Of a DNA stretch of 35,398 nucleotides, positions 16,031-23,778 are shown piece by piece; position 1 is the first letter of the stretch, and each line of letters opens with the position of its first letter. The notes under the pieces were generated by a model, which worked only from the letters and a program-made list of their open reading frames with translations, made no database searches and was not told the origin of the DNA. Location: the NCBI GenBank assembly GCA_949296115.1, contig CASFNR010000019.1, positions 1 through 35,398 on the forward strand, written 5' to 3'. A program made the translations under genes and the position numbers. Source of the stretch: an uncultured Eubacteriales bacterium (lineage in GTDB: Bacteria > Bacillota > Clostridia > Oscillospirales > Oscillospiraceae).

Positions 16031-17152
16031 GTGATGCTCAAACCCAGTTCCGGGGCCTGCAATATGCGCTGCCGGTACTGCTTCTACGCCGACGAGACCC
16101 GGAAACGGGAGACGGAGAACTACGGCTTCATGTCCGGGGAAACCCAGGAGGCGGTGGTGCGCAAAACCCTGGCCCAGGCCCGGGACGGCTGCACCTTTGC
16201 CTTCCAGGGGGGCGAGCCCACCCTGGCGGGACTGGACTTCTACCGGCGGCAGGCCCGGCTGGAGGCCCAATACAACCTCAACCGGGTGCCCATCCACCAC
16301 GCCATCCAGACCAACGGACTGGTGATCGACGACCAGTGGGGGGCGTTCTTCGCCCGGGAAAAGTACCTGGTGGGGGTGTCCCTGGACGGCCCACGGGAAA
16401 TTCACGACGCCTACCGGCTGGATGCCCGGGGAGAGGGGACCTTCCACCGGGTGATGGGGGCCATCCGGATTTTGCAGAAGCACCGGGTGGACTTCAACAT
16501 CCTGGTCACCCTGACCCAACCCTGCGCCCGGAGCAGCCGGAAGGTCTACAGCTTTTTCCGGAAGCAGGGCTTTGCCTACCAGCAGTACATCCCCTGCCTG
16601 GACCCTCTGGGAGAGGAGCGGGGGGGCTATGACTACTCCCTGACCCCGGAGGGATTCGCCTATTACCTCAAATCCGTGTTTGACCTGTGGTATCAGGACT
16701 GCCGAAAGGGGGAGATGCCCTACCACCGGTACTTCTATAACCTGCTGGCCATTCTCCAGGGCCAGCGGCCGGAGGCCTGCGATTTGCGGGGGGTCTGCGG
16801 GGTGCAGTATGTGGTGGAGGCGGACGGCAGCGTCTATCCCTGCGACTTCTATATGCTGGATCAGTGGCGGCTGGGAAATCTTGTCACCGACTCTTTTGAG
16901 CAGATTGACCGCCGCCGGCAGGAGCTGGGGTTCCTCCAGCGCTCCCAGAAGGCCCTGGAGCGCTGTCGGGGGTGCCGGTGGCTGCCCTTGTGCCGGGGCG
17001 GCTGCTGCCGGGACCGGGAGGGAGCGGCGGGGGCGCCACTGGGGGAGAATTATTTCTGCCCGGCCTATCAGGAATTCTTCGCTTACGCCTACCCCCGGCT
17101 GGAGGAGCTGTGCTGCCTGCTGGCCCAGGGGAAGATCCGGCCCAAGACCTGA
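16031..17152 (+). CDS. Anaerobic sulfatase-maturating enzyme (radical SAM, SPASM)
   Basis: This enzyme of about 373 residues converts the active-site Cys of sulfatases to formylglycine without oxygen. The radical-SAM cluster motif CNMRCRYC (CX3CX2C) is near the N-terminus, followed by FQGGEPTL. The C-terminal SPASM cysteines appear as CGVQYVVEADGSVYPCDFY and CRGCRWLPLCRGGCC. Its client is most simply the Cys-type sulfatase at 5767. The start is uncertain: GTG 16031 and ATG 16034 lie about 17-20 bases from the best ribosome site (AGAGGTG, 16008-16014), whereas a CTG at 16022 lies 7 bases from it and would give a family-like N-terminus LLTVMLKPSSG. Transcription probably continues from the phosphorylase. 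Confidence 0.92.
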   Translation: MMLKPSSGACNMRCRYCFYADETRKRETENYGFMSGETQEAVVRKTLAQARDGCTFAFQGGEPTLAGLDFYRRQARLEAQYNLNRVPIHHAIQTNGLVIDDQWGAFFAREKYLVGVSLDGPREIHDAYRLDARGEGTFHRVMGAIRILQKHRVDFNILVTLTQPCARSSRKVYSFFRKQGFAYQQYIPCLDPLGEERGGYDYSLTPEGFAYYLKSVFDLWYQDCRKGEMPYHRYFYNLLAILQGQRPEACDLRGVCGVQYVVEADGSVYPCDFYMLDQWRLGNLVTDSFEQIDRRRQELGFLQRSQKALERCRGCRWLPLCRGGCCRDREGAAGAPLGENYFCPAYQEFFAYAYPRLEELCCLLAQGKIRPKT

Positions 17153-17240
17153 ATCGGGGAAGAGCACCCGGAAATTGCCGCCTGGGGAAAATCATCGAAG
17201 TTGCAGTGCGGAACAACCAATCGGAATCAAAAGAAACGAA

Positions 17241-17284
17241 ACGGGAGGATTGCCAGGGAAACGGCAATCCTCCCGTTTTTTTCG
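17241..17284 (+). terminator. Intrinsic terminator after the sulfatase maturase
   Basis: A perfect 14-bp stem (ACGGGAGGATTGCC / GGCAATCCTCCCGT) with an 8-base loop is followed by TTTTTTT. It ends the glycan region. Confidence 0.9.
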
Positions 17285-17401
17285 TTGGAACGGCAGTTGT
17301 GGTCCGGTATCTCAACGGATCATGGCCTCAGTCCGCTCCCGGAGAATGTCTTTCAGGGTACTCATCTGCCCAGGGGGAAGAGCGGCTGCGGTCAAGAAAC
17401 A

Positions 17402-17430
17402 TTGTGAAAACACAAGATTTCTGCTACAAT
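17402..17430 (+). promoter_or_regulatory. Promoter upstream of the decayed HTH gene and the acetyltransferase
   Basis: TTGTGA (17402-17407), a 17-base spacer and TACAAT (17425-17430) make a good sigma-A-like promoter 44 bases before the ATG of the HTH remnant. With that gene broken, it may now drive the acetyltransferase. The preceding stretch 17285-17400 shows no gene. Confidence 0.6.
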
Positions 17431-17473
17431 GGTTACAGAATGCTTGATGATGGGAAGAGGGGGCGGGACGCCT

Positions 17474-17711
17474 ATGCACGTCAGCTATCAGCCACTATGG
17501 AACACCTGAAAGAGCGTAACATGAGGAAAGAGGACTTGCGGCTTGCTGCCGGTCTGACCACCAACATGATTGCAAACATGGGTAAGGGAAAATATATCAG
17601 CATGGAAACACTCCTGTGAATTTGAAAAACTCTGGATTGTGGTATCGCTGATGTAATTGAATTGGAAGGAGAGCACGAAAATGGTAAAATCAGCAGGAGT
17701 TAATGATTTGG
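17474..17711 (+). pseudogene. Decayed small Cro/CI-type HTH regulator
   Basis: Translation in shifting frames rebuilds a typical 70-80 residue HTH_26-type regulator. ATG 17474 gives MHVSYQPLWNT and then stops. One base back, the frame from 17506 reads LKERNMRKEDLRLAAGL and TTNMIANMGKGKYISMETLL. The same frame then passes two TGA codons (17617 and 17623) and continues KTLDCGIADVIELEGEHENG. So one frameshift and two nonsense codons disable it. Intact relatives usually read LEKICKALDCGI at this point. Such small regulators are often companions of mobile or plasmid-derived genes, which fits the AT-rich neighbour and the transposase remnant. Confidence 0.8.
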
Positions 17712-18115
17712 AAGTGTTGGCAGATCTGGCGGCGTTATTGTGGCAGAATCATTCCGCAGAAGATTTATTTCACGAGTTTTCCAAGATTATGTCCAATGGA
17801 GAATCTCAGTTTTTCTTAAAGTATGAGAAGGATATGCCAGTTGGTTTTGCACAATGTCAACTGCGCCATGATTATGTGGAAGGAACTGAAACAACGCCCG
17901 TTGGATATTTGGAGGGCATTTTTGTGAAAGAAGGTTATCGCAATAAAGGATATGCCAAAGAATTATTGGCTGAGTGCGAGGCATGGGCAAAAAGAAATGG
18001 CTGCCATGAATTTGCCAGCGATTGCGAAATAGATAACATCAGTAGTTTTCGTTTCCATAAAGCTATGAATTTTACAGAAGCAAATCGTATCATTTGCTTT
18101 ACAAAAAGGCTGTGA
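17681..18115 (+). CDS. GNAT acetyltransferase resembling aminoglycoside 6'-N-acetyltransferases
   Basis: This 144-residue GNAT enzyme transfers acetyl from acetyl-CoA. The segment YVEGTETTPVGYLEGIFV, the acetyl-CoA loop EGYRNKGYAKELL and the tail HEFASDCEIDNISSFRFHKA follow the pattern of the AAC(6') subgroup (enzymes such as AAC(6')-Ic/-Ig), which acetylate kanamycin, tobramycin and amikacin at N6'. The ATG at 17681 follows GGAAGGAG at 8 bases; the upstream ATG at 17657 lacks a site and overlaps the HTH remnant. Base composition is clearly more AT-rich than the flanking genes, and it is bounded by a dead HTH gene and a transposase remnant, which suggests horizontal gain. Resistance itself is a prediction. 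Confidence 0.83.
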   Translation: MVKSAGVNDLEVLADLAALLWQNHSAEDLFHEFSKIMSNGESQFFLKYEKDMPVGFAQCQLRHDYVEGTETTPVGYLEGIFVKEGYRNKGYAKELLAECEAWAKRNGCHEFASDCEIDNISSFRFHKAMNFTEANRIICFTKRL

Positions 18116-18213
18116 AAATAGACACAAGCAAATATTCGAACAGGTTTTAGGAAAACGAAAAGGATAATAAAATGATCGAAACAGAACAGCCGGGTTCCGC
18201 AGAGAATTTTGTG

Positions 18214-18480
18214 TCAGCGAGTTTCGACAAAAGCAAGAATATCACATATATGCTGTGCATGATTGGGCTTGTTCTTCGTGATCTGCCGGAACTGCCGGTT
18301 CAGTCCCTCGATGATACTCATCGTGTATATGATTTTCCGAATCTCCGCCGGGTATTCAAAGAAGGTGCTCAGAACTTCCCGGCTTTCTTCCCGGGCCTTG
18401 ACACAGGCGGGGTACTGCTTCGGCCGGGGATCTCCAAACCGGCGCAGATTTTCCTCCGCCTCGTCCAGGGTGACGGCGGC
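18214..18480 (-). pseudogene. C-terminal remnant of an IS256-family (Mutator-type) transposase
   Basis: The minus-strand frame reads AAVTLDEAEENLRRFGD, then KQYPACVKAREESREVLSTF, then FEYPAEIRKIIYTMSIIEGLNRQFRQITKNK, and decays afterwards until TGA at 18214. The YP..IRK.IYT..IEGLNRQ.R..TK core is characteristic of IS256-type transposases. The DDE catalytic region and the inverted repeats are missing, so it is inactive. It begins directly after the stop of the cohesin-like gene and in the same frame, marking an old insertion or deletion boundary. A short AT-rich stub with a ribosome site and ATG at 18172 precedes it on the other strand and is probably the broken 5' end of another gene. Confidence 0.8.
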
Positions 18481-19380
18481 CTATGCCGCATACCAGGCAA
18501 TGCCCTCTAAAATCCAGCCAAAACCTACCAGCATCTCAATTTCCTCGCTGGATATGGTATAGTGATGGTAATTTTTGAATTCATAGGGATTGAATAACCG
18601 GTAGATCGGCGTACCGGTGCTGGGGGCGCTGTAGCTGACGACGCCGTCCATCATCCATCCAAGCGGCAGCAGGCTGTCAACCTCCTCACGGGATCCGGTG
18701 TAAAAATGGCCGTCGCTGTAGGGATTGTACAGCCGATAAATGGGAGATCCCGTTGTGGGAGCGCTCCAGGCGACGCCCTCATAAATCCATCCCGCATTGG
18801 GCAGATTGTCCTTCTCCCATTCGCCGTTGGTGAACAGGTGTTCCAGGGTGTAGGGATTGTACAGCCGATACATGGGGGTGCTCTCAGGCGGTGTCACCGG
18901 CTGGGTAACCTGGATGCCCCCGTCCACAAGATCGAAGTGGACATTTTCGTTTTTTCCATTGATGATGTTATAATCCTCATAGGAAAGGGTAACCGCCGCA
19001 AAACCGGCGGCGGCTGTCTCCAGCACCTTAAACTGCAGAGTCGCAAACGCTCCGTCAAGCACAACATCGGCGGTGTTCCCCCAAGCCAATCCGGAGCCGT
19101 TTGAACTGACAAGGCCTGTGCCGCCGAAAGCCGGAGAAACCGTGCCGCTGCCCGCTATGAATTCCAGTCTGCTGTGGTCGTAGTCAATTGAAAGAGTCAT
19201 GCCGATAATGCCGGGATTGTTTTCCAAGCGGATGGTCAGGGCAACCACGTCCTCTCCCGGAGCCGCAGACGCAGAACTGACCCGTAATGTGGGGACACCT
19301 GCGGCGGAAGCCCGGCCAACGTACCCAGGGCTCAAAAGCAAAAGAATGATAGCTCCAAACCACGCCAAACCTCTTCTCAT
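18481..19380 (-). CDS. Exported cohesin-domain protein with C-terminal DUF5648-like repeats
   Basis: This 299-residue protein has an N-terminal signal peptide (about 1-28, ending ASAAG). A cohesin-type beta-sandwich follows (about 31-160: ALTIRLENNPGIIGMTLSID, then FATLQFKVL and DGGIQV at the end). The C-terminus holds three units starting MYRLYNP, IYRLYNP and IYRLFNP (about 170, 214, 259), each ending in GW..(E/D)GV or G(I/V)AW; this matches DUF5648-type modules. The product should sit outside the cell and could bind a dockerin partner or a glycan; neither is shown. I use the ATG at 19380, which has GAGGGGG 7 bases upstream; the ATG at 19398 would bury that site. It is divergent from the FHA operon and abuts a transposase remnant. 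Confidence 0.82.
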   Translation of the reverse strand: MRRGLAWFGAIILLLLSPGYVGRASAAGVPTLRVSSASAAPGEDVVALTIRLENNPGIIGMTLSIDYDHSRLEFIAGSGTVSPAFGGTGLVSSNGSGLAWGNTADVVLDGAFATLQFKVLETAAAGFAAVTLSYEDYNIINGKNENVHFDLVDGGIQVTQPVTPPESTPMYRLYNPYTLEHLFTNGEWEKDNLPNAGWIYEGVAWSAPTTGSPIYRLYNPYSDGHFYTGSREEVDSLLPLGWMMDGVVSYSAPSTGTPIYRLFNPYEFKNYHHYTISSEEIEMLVGFGWILEGIAWYAA

Positions 19381-19430
19381 ATTGTTCCCCCTCATCATCT
19401 CTGACGGTAATCCCCGTTTCTATACTGTGG

Positions 19431-19458
19431 ATTATACCATACATTTCAATGAAATCAA
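19431..19458 (-). promoter_or_regulatory. Promoter of the cohesin-like gene
   Basis: On the minus strand TTGATT (19453-19458) and TATAAT (19431-19436) are separated by 16 bases, with a TG-extended -10. It lies about 50 bases before the chosen ATG. Confidence 0.7.
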
Positions 19459-19670
19459 TGCGTCCCGGGGAAAATATAAAATTTTTATCAGTACATCAAT
19501 CTGACGGGACGGGAGGAACCGAAGAGGGGCGCACCCAACCTGCGGCTCCGCAGTGCTGACATCCTCTGGCCGGAAACAAAATGCAAGTCCATGGGTAACC
19601 TTGGGATATGATTTCCCCGTAAAACATAACCGGTCATTTTTCGGGAAAACTGCGGTTCGGATTCACCCTC

Positions 19671-19740
19671 TGGATTTTCAGCTTTGGTTTAAAATATAAT
19701 TCTGATTATACTTGATTATATTTTTTATTTCATGTAAAAT
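19671..19740 (+). promoter_or_regulatory. Tandem promoters of the FHA/kinase/phosphatase operon
   Basis: The downstream promoter is TTGATT (19712-19717), 17 bases, TAAAAT (19735-19740). A second candidate uses a perfect TATAAT at 19695-19700 with TGGATT at 19671-19676 (spacer 18). Either would give a leader of about 160-200 bases. The leader holds a short hairpin GCCTGC-ATCC-GCAGGC near 19860-19875 and no riboswitch that I recognise. The stretch 19460-19670 holds no gene or clear signal. Confidence 0.65.
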
Positions 19741-19909
19741 GTCATATTATCAGACTTTGTGTTTGTATCAGGGTCAATCATCTGCGTACAAGAGACATTG
19801 GAAGCTTCTCCGAAGGTGTGAAAGAGCGCAGGTTTGACTGGGAGGGCCGGTTTCCTGCGCTGCCTGCATCCGCAGGCGCCGGTACAACAATTGCATGAGG
19901 GGCGAAGAA

Positions 19910-21232
19910 ATGAAGAACACGGATTTTTTTAATGAAGTCTTGACTGACAGTGCTTCCATTACATGGAAGGATATCTTTTCGGAATCCTTTCGCAAACACG
20001 ATCAGTCAGACATTGACCGGGCGATGCGTGTGGGGACGACCTTGCGTCAGGTTCCCGAGAGCCAGATGCTTCAGCGGTGGCACCGCCCCTGGCTGTGGTG
20101 GGTACTGGCCAAATATGGGGTTGGGCTGGTGATAGTCCTGTACCTGGTGAATGATGCGCTGCTCACCGTCCTGCACTTCAGCGCCAATTCCCTGATCCAC
20201 ATGGTCATGATTATCCCGCCGATTGTTATCCCTTTTGTCATCATGATTTTCATGTGGGAGCTGAATGTTCCCCAAAATATATCCCTGCTCTCTCTGATCT
20301 CCTACTTCCTCGCCGGCGGCATCATCAGCTTCGCCCTGACGACGCTTCTGTTCCTTCCCGTTCCGGAACAGGCGGCAACTTATGCGGCGCTCCGGGAGGA
20401 ACCCGCCAAGCTGGGCGCCTGTCTGGTGATCCTGCTGTACATCCAGCGGGTAAAAAAGCAGAAGCTTTATGGGCTGACCGGTCTGGTGGTGGGCGCCGCT
20501 GTGGGAGCAGCCTTCTCCGGAATTGAGTCCGTCAGCTACGCCATTGACTTCTCCGGTGAATACAACACCATGATAGACGTCCAGTTTCAGCGTGCGATGT
20601 TTGCCATTGCCGGCCACATAACCTACTGCCTGCCCTATGCCACCGCAATTGCCTGCAATACCGTAGACGGAAAAATAACCGTATCCAGTATCCTGAACCC
20701 ATACACCATAGGGTCCTTCCTTTTTTCCACCCTGATGCACGCTGTTTGGAACGGCAACGGCGGCAACATGATCATCCTGCTTATCCTTGTGGGCATCAGC
20801 CCGGTCATTTTGCTGTATTGGATTCGGAAGGCCCTCAAGGACATTGTCCGGATCTGCTCACGCGGCGGCGGGAAGCAGGCGTCTGCCGAGGGATGGGAAA
20901 AGGTCCCCGCCCGGGCGGCGGCTTCTCCCATTGCCCTGTACTGCCAATCCGGCGCCCTGGCGGGAACCCGCTGGGAGAGCAGCGGAAATCCCCTTGTCCT
21001 GGGGCGGGACCCGGGAACCTGCGGAATCTGCTTCCCCGATGGTTCTCACGGCGTCAGCCGGCAGCACTGCAGGATTGCCCGTTCTTCCAACGGCTGGTAT
21101 ATCCAGGATCTGCACTCTACATACGGCACCTATGTGGGCGGCCACAGGCTGGCGCCCAATGAATGCTATCCGCTGCGTGGAGGGGAAATCATCTATCTTG
21201 GCTCCAAAAATACCTGTATTGCGATTTTATAG
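19910..21232 (+). CDS. PrsW-type intramembrane metalloprotease fused to a C-terminal FHA domain
   Basis: This 440-residue membrane protein has about eight hydrophobic spans between residues 62 and 306. It carries PrsW-family active-site signatures: EEPAK (163-167), GIES with Glu206, GHITY with His235 and HAVW with His277. PrsW proteases cut membrane proteins; in Bacillus subtilis PrsW makes the first cut in anti-sigma factor RsiW. The C-terminal cytosolic part (about 341-440) is an FHA domain with GRD at 365-367, SRQH at 383-386 and STYGTYV near 403. Fusion to FHA suggests that proteolysis is steered by threonine phosphorylation from the operon's kinases. ATG 19910 has GAGGGG 7 bases upstream. 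It is the first gene of the ten-gene operon. Confidence 0.88.
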   Translation: MKNTDFFNEVLTDSASITWKDIFSESFRKHDQSDIDRAMRVGTTLRQVPESQMLQRWHRPWLWWVLAKYGVGLVIVLYLVNDALLTVLHFSANSLIHMVMIIPPIVIPFVIMIFMWELNVPQNISLLSLISYFLAGGIISFALTTLLFLPVPEQAATYAALREEPAKLGACLVILLYIQRVKKQKLYGLTGLVVGAAVGAAFSGIESVSYAIDFSGEYNTMIDVQFQRAMFAIAGHITYCLPYATAIACNTVDGKITVSSILNPYTIGSFLFSTLMHAVWNGNGGNMIILLILVGISPVILLYWIRKALKDIVRICSRGGGKQASAEGWEKVPARAAASPIALYCQSGALAGTRWESSGNPLVLGRDPGTCGICFPDGSHGVSRQHCRIARSSNGWYIQDLHSTYGTYVGGHRLAPNECYPLRGGEIIYLGSKNTCIAIL

Positions 21233-21249
21233 ACGAGGAAGGAAACGAT

Positions 21250-22482
21250 ATGAGAAACAGAAAGCGTTTAACCTGCACCGTCCTTGCACTGATTCTGGCA
21301 ATTTTCCTGCTGGCGCCTTCGGTCACCTGCGCAACGGCCGCAACCGGTGCCGCCCCGGTATTCTGCGGCATGGTAGAGGACAATCAATTTGTGGCCCTCC
21401 GGATCGGCATCCCCCTTTTGCTGGACGATACGCCCTGTGTGCTGGTTTCTCCGGATCTATACTACGCCTCTGAGGAACCCCTCGTGGTTCTGGGGGATAC
21501 TTTGACCCGCATGGCATTCAGCACAACCCTTTCCTGTGAAATGGATGTTTATCAGGTATCCACGGATCAGACGAGCCTGTTCTACAAAACGGCCGCATTT
21601 ACCCAGGGGGCGGATTACACGCTTGTGGGAGTCAGCAGCGAGATGGAACTTGTTGCCGTTTCCGCTGCCATCACGGATTCCTCCGACGAGGCGAACACGG
21701 ACGGCTTCTATGTGCTGACCGTGGAACTGAATGAGCAGACCTCGGACGACATCTATCTCCCGGTTGCTCTGGTAAACCAGCGCAATGAATGCGTTGGCTT
21801 CGGCATATCGGGCATGTCCTTTTACGGGTTCGCCCCGACAGAAAATGTCCGGGAGACAGCGCCCGCCGCTGATCCCGATGATGCTGCCGATCCTGCACCC
21901 ACACGCTCTGCTCCCGGCGGCGATGCCGGCGATGAGGGCCAGTCCATGGACACACGGTATCTGTATTTCGGAATCGGCGCCGCTGCGGTGCTCCTGGCGG
22001 TTTGGGCTGCAAGGTTCCTGTCCCGCAAAAACCAATCCGGCGGGTCCCATCGCCCTGCCGCTGACCAGACACCGTCCGATTTTCCGGAAACCATGCCTTT
22101 CGGATCCGCTCCTGCGGGACAGCCGGCCCACACGGGGTGGGAGAGCGTTTCTGCGCCTCCGCAGGGCGCCGGCGTATACCTGGAATGCACCGGCGGCGGG
22201 TTCCAGGGGACACGGTATCCCTTCTCGGGCCGCAGTGTGCTGATCGGCCGCGCAGAGGACGCTGCGATTCGCTACCCTGCCAATACGAAGGGAGTCAGCC
22301 GCAGGCACTGCCAAATTGTCCTGCAGAACGGAGCGCTTCTTCTTACCGACCTTGGCTCAACTTCCGGCACCTATCTGGGAAGAACCGGGCGGCTGTCTCC
22401 CAATTCCCCGGTGCCCCTCTCCGACGGAGACACGTTCTACCTCGGCTCCAGGAATATCTCTGTAACGGTGCGGATCCGCTAG
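21250..22482 (+). CDS. Membrane protein: unknown external domain, TM, cytosolic FHA
   Basis: This 410-residue protein has a signal peptide (1-32), an external domain (about 35-200), an acidic Pro/Ala linker, one membrane span (237-257) and a cytosolic FHA domain (309-410) with LIGRAED, SRRHC and SGTYLG. I do not recognise the external domain by name. Its end, PVALVNQRNECVGFGISG, resembles the strand after the active serine in trypsin-like proteases (compare GPLINDAGAVVGINTQ in the next gene), while no GNSGG or NCHVV motif is present, so it may be an inactive protease-like fold. The ATG at 21250 follows AGGAAGG; the upstream ORF start overlaps the previous gene. The gap to that gene is 17 bases. 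Confidence 0.82.
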   Translation: MRNRKRLTCTVLALILAIFLLAPSVTCATAATGAAPVFCGMVEDNQFVALRIGIPLLLDDTPCVLVSPDLYYASEEPLVVLGDTLTRMAFSTTLSCEMDVYQVSTDQTSLFYKTAAFTQGADYTLVGVSSEMELVAVSAAITDSSDEANTDGFYVLTVELNEQTSDDIYLPVALVNQRNECVGFGISGMSFYGFAPTENVRETAPAADPDDAADPAPTRSAPGGDAGDEGQSMDTRYLYFGIGAAAVLLAVWAARFLSRKNQSGGSHRPAADQTPSDFPETMPFGSAPAGQPAHTGWESVSAPPQGAGVYLECTGGGFQGTRYPFSGRSVLIGRAEDAAIRYPANTKGVSRRHCQIVLQNGALLLTDLGSTSGTYLGRTGRLSPNSPVPLSDGDTFYLGSRNISVTVRIR

Positions 22483-22529
22483 GCGGCAAGCCCCGGAGCG
22501 CATCAATTCCCCATAAAACAGGAGGAATC

Positions 22530-23768
22530 ATGGTGAAAAGAGTCTTGATATATCTTGCTGTGCTTTTGGTATGTGCCGTTAACGGCCTCCTGCTTCCGGT
22601 TTCTGCGGCCGGGGACAATCCGGTCCCCCGGGCCAAGCAAGGTGTGGTGCGGATCTATTCCGGAATCTACTTTGACGGGAATGACCACGTTCAGGTTTAC
22701 GATGACGGCTACGCCTCAGGAACCGGTTTCGCAATCGGTGCGGCGGGTACGGATTCCAGTTATTTTCTCACAAACTGCCATGTTGTCTCGGATGGGAACT
22801 GGGAGACATATGAGACGGTGTACATTGCGCTGGACGGCTCCAGCGTGGGCAACCGTTCCTCTCTGGTTCCCTGCGAAGTGGTCTATGCCGACCCGCATGT
22901 GGACCTGGCAGTCATATGCGCCTCCAGTCCGATAAAAGGCGTTCCGCCGCTTGTGCTCAGCTCCCAGGACAGCATCCAGACGGGCGAGCATGTCTATGCG
23001 CTGGGATTCCCCGGAATTGCGGATGCCATTACAGGTTCCGCAGATTCTTCGGCCGAGGACATTACGGTCACGGACGGCATCCTGTCCCGGAAATTGACCG
23101 GAAAGGACAACATTGCATATCTGGCGCATACCGCGGATGTGAATCATGGCAACTCCGGCGGCCCGCTGATCAATGATGCCGGCGCTGTCGTTGGAATCAA
23201 CACCCAGATTCGCATTGACGCCGAAACCACGGACATTCGGTTTTACGCCATTCCCATTGATTACGCCACGGAAGTGCTGGATGCGCTTTCCATTGACTAC
23301 TGCAGCGAATCCGACGGCTCCGCCGGCGGCTCGCAGCAGGTTCTGCTCCTTGCTGCTGCGGCGGGCGGTGTGCTTGTTCTCGGTGCGGGCGTGCTGATGT
23401 GGTTCCGGAGCCGATCGGGACGGCGCTCGGGTTCTCCCGCCGCAGAGAAAATCCATTACACCCTGATCTCCGCGGATTTGGGCCAGTCCTGGCAGGTTAC
23501 GAAGCCGCTGCGCATCGGCCGGGACCCCTCCGGCGATATTGTGTTTCCGGCAGCCACCAACGGGGTCAGCCGTGTCCATTGCCGGATAGAACCGGATGGG
23601 GATTCGGTTTTGGTTACCGACGCAGGGTCCGCCTACGGAACCATTGTACGCGGGCAGAAGCTGCCCCCGCATTACCCCGTGCGGATCTCCGGCGATGCGG
23701 CCATTTTCCTGGGAAGCAATCATGTTGCCTTGATGCTGCGCAAGGCTGGGAAAGGAGGTTCTGATTGA
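22530..23768 (+). CDS. External trypsin-like serine protease with TM and cytosolic FHA
   Basis: This 412-residue protein has a signal peptide (1-27), then an S1/HtrA-like protease domain (about 35-255) with a complete triad: His84 in NCHVV, Asp125 in HVDLAVI and Ser209 in GNSGGP. No PDZ domain is present. One membrane span (about 270-292) and a cytosolic FHA domain (308-405; RIGRD, SRVHC, SAYGT) follow. Export with a membrane stop implies that the protease faces outwards and the FHA inwards. It could cleave external ligands or its neighbours' ectodomains while the FHA docks it to phosphorylated partners; this is inference. GGAGG lies 4 bases before ATG 22530 and 7 before the adjacent GTG, so either may be used. 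Confidence 0.9.
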   Translation: MVKRVLIYLAVLLVCAVNGLLLPVSAAGDNPVPRAKQGVVRIYSGIYFDGNDHVQVYDDGYASGTGFAIGAAGTDSSYFLTNCHVVSDGNWETYETVYIALDGSSVGNRSSLVPCEVVYADPHVDLAVICASSPIKGVPPLVLSSQDSIQTGEHVYALGFPGIADAITGSADSSAEDITVTDGILSRKLTGKDNIAYLAHTADVNHGNSGGPLINDAGAVVGINTQIRIDAETTDIRFYAIPIDYATEVLDALSIDYCSESDGSAGGSQQVLLLAAAAGGVLVLGAGVLMWFRSRSGRRSGSPAAEKIHYTLISADLGQSWQVTKPLRIGRDPSGDIVFPAATNGVSRVHCRIEPDGDSVLVTDAGSAYGTIVRGQKLPPHYPVRISGDAAIFLGSNHVALMLRKAGKGGSD

Positions 23769-23778
23769 GGTGAACAGT

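Noticed and set aside
17300-17360. A short minus-strand frame (MSTLKDILRERTEAMIR)
   Set aside because: Seventeen codons, no good ribosome site and no recognised family.
18172-18510. A 112-codon plus-strand open frame with a ribosome site at 18172
   Set aside because: Most of it is antisense to the IS256 transposase remnant. Only the first roughly 15 codons could be the stub of a broken gene.
19747-19909. A riboswitch in the FHA operon leader
   Set aside because: Hairpins are present, but I could not match any conserved riboswitch core.
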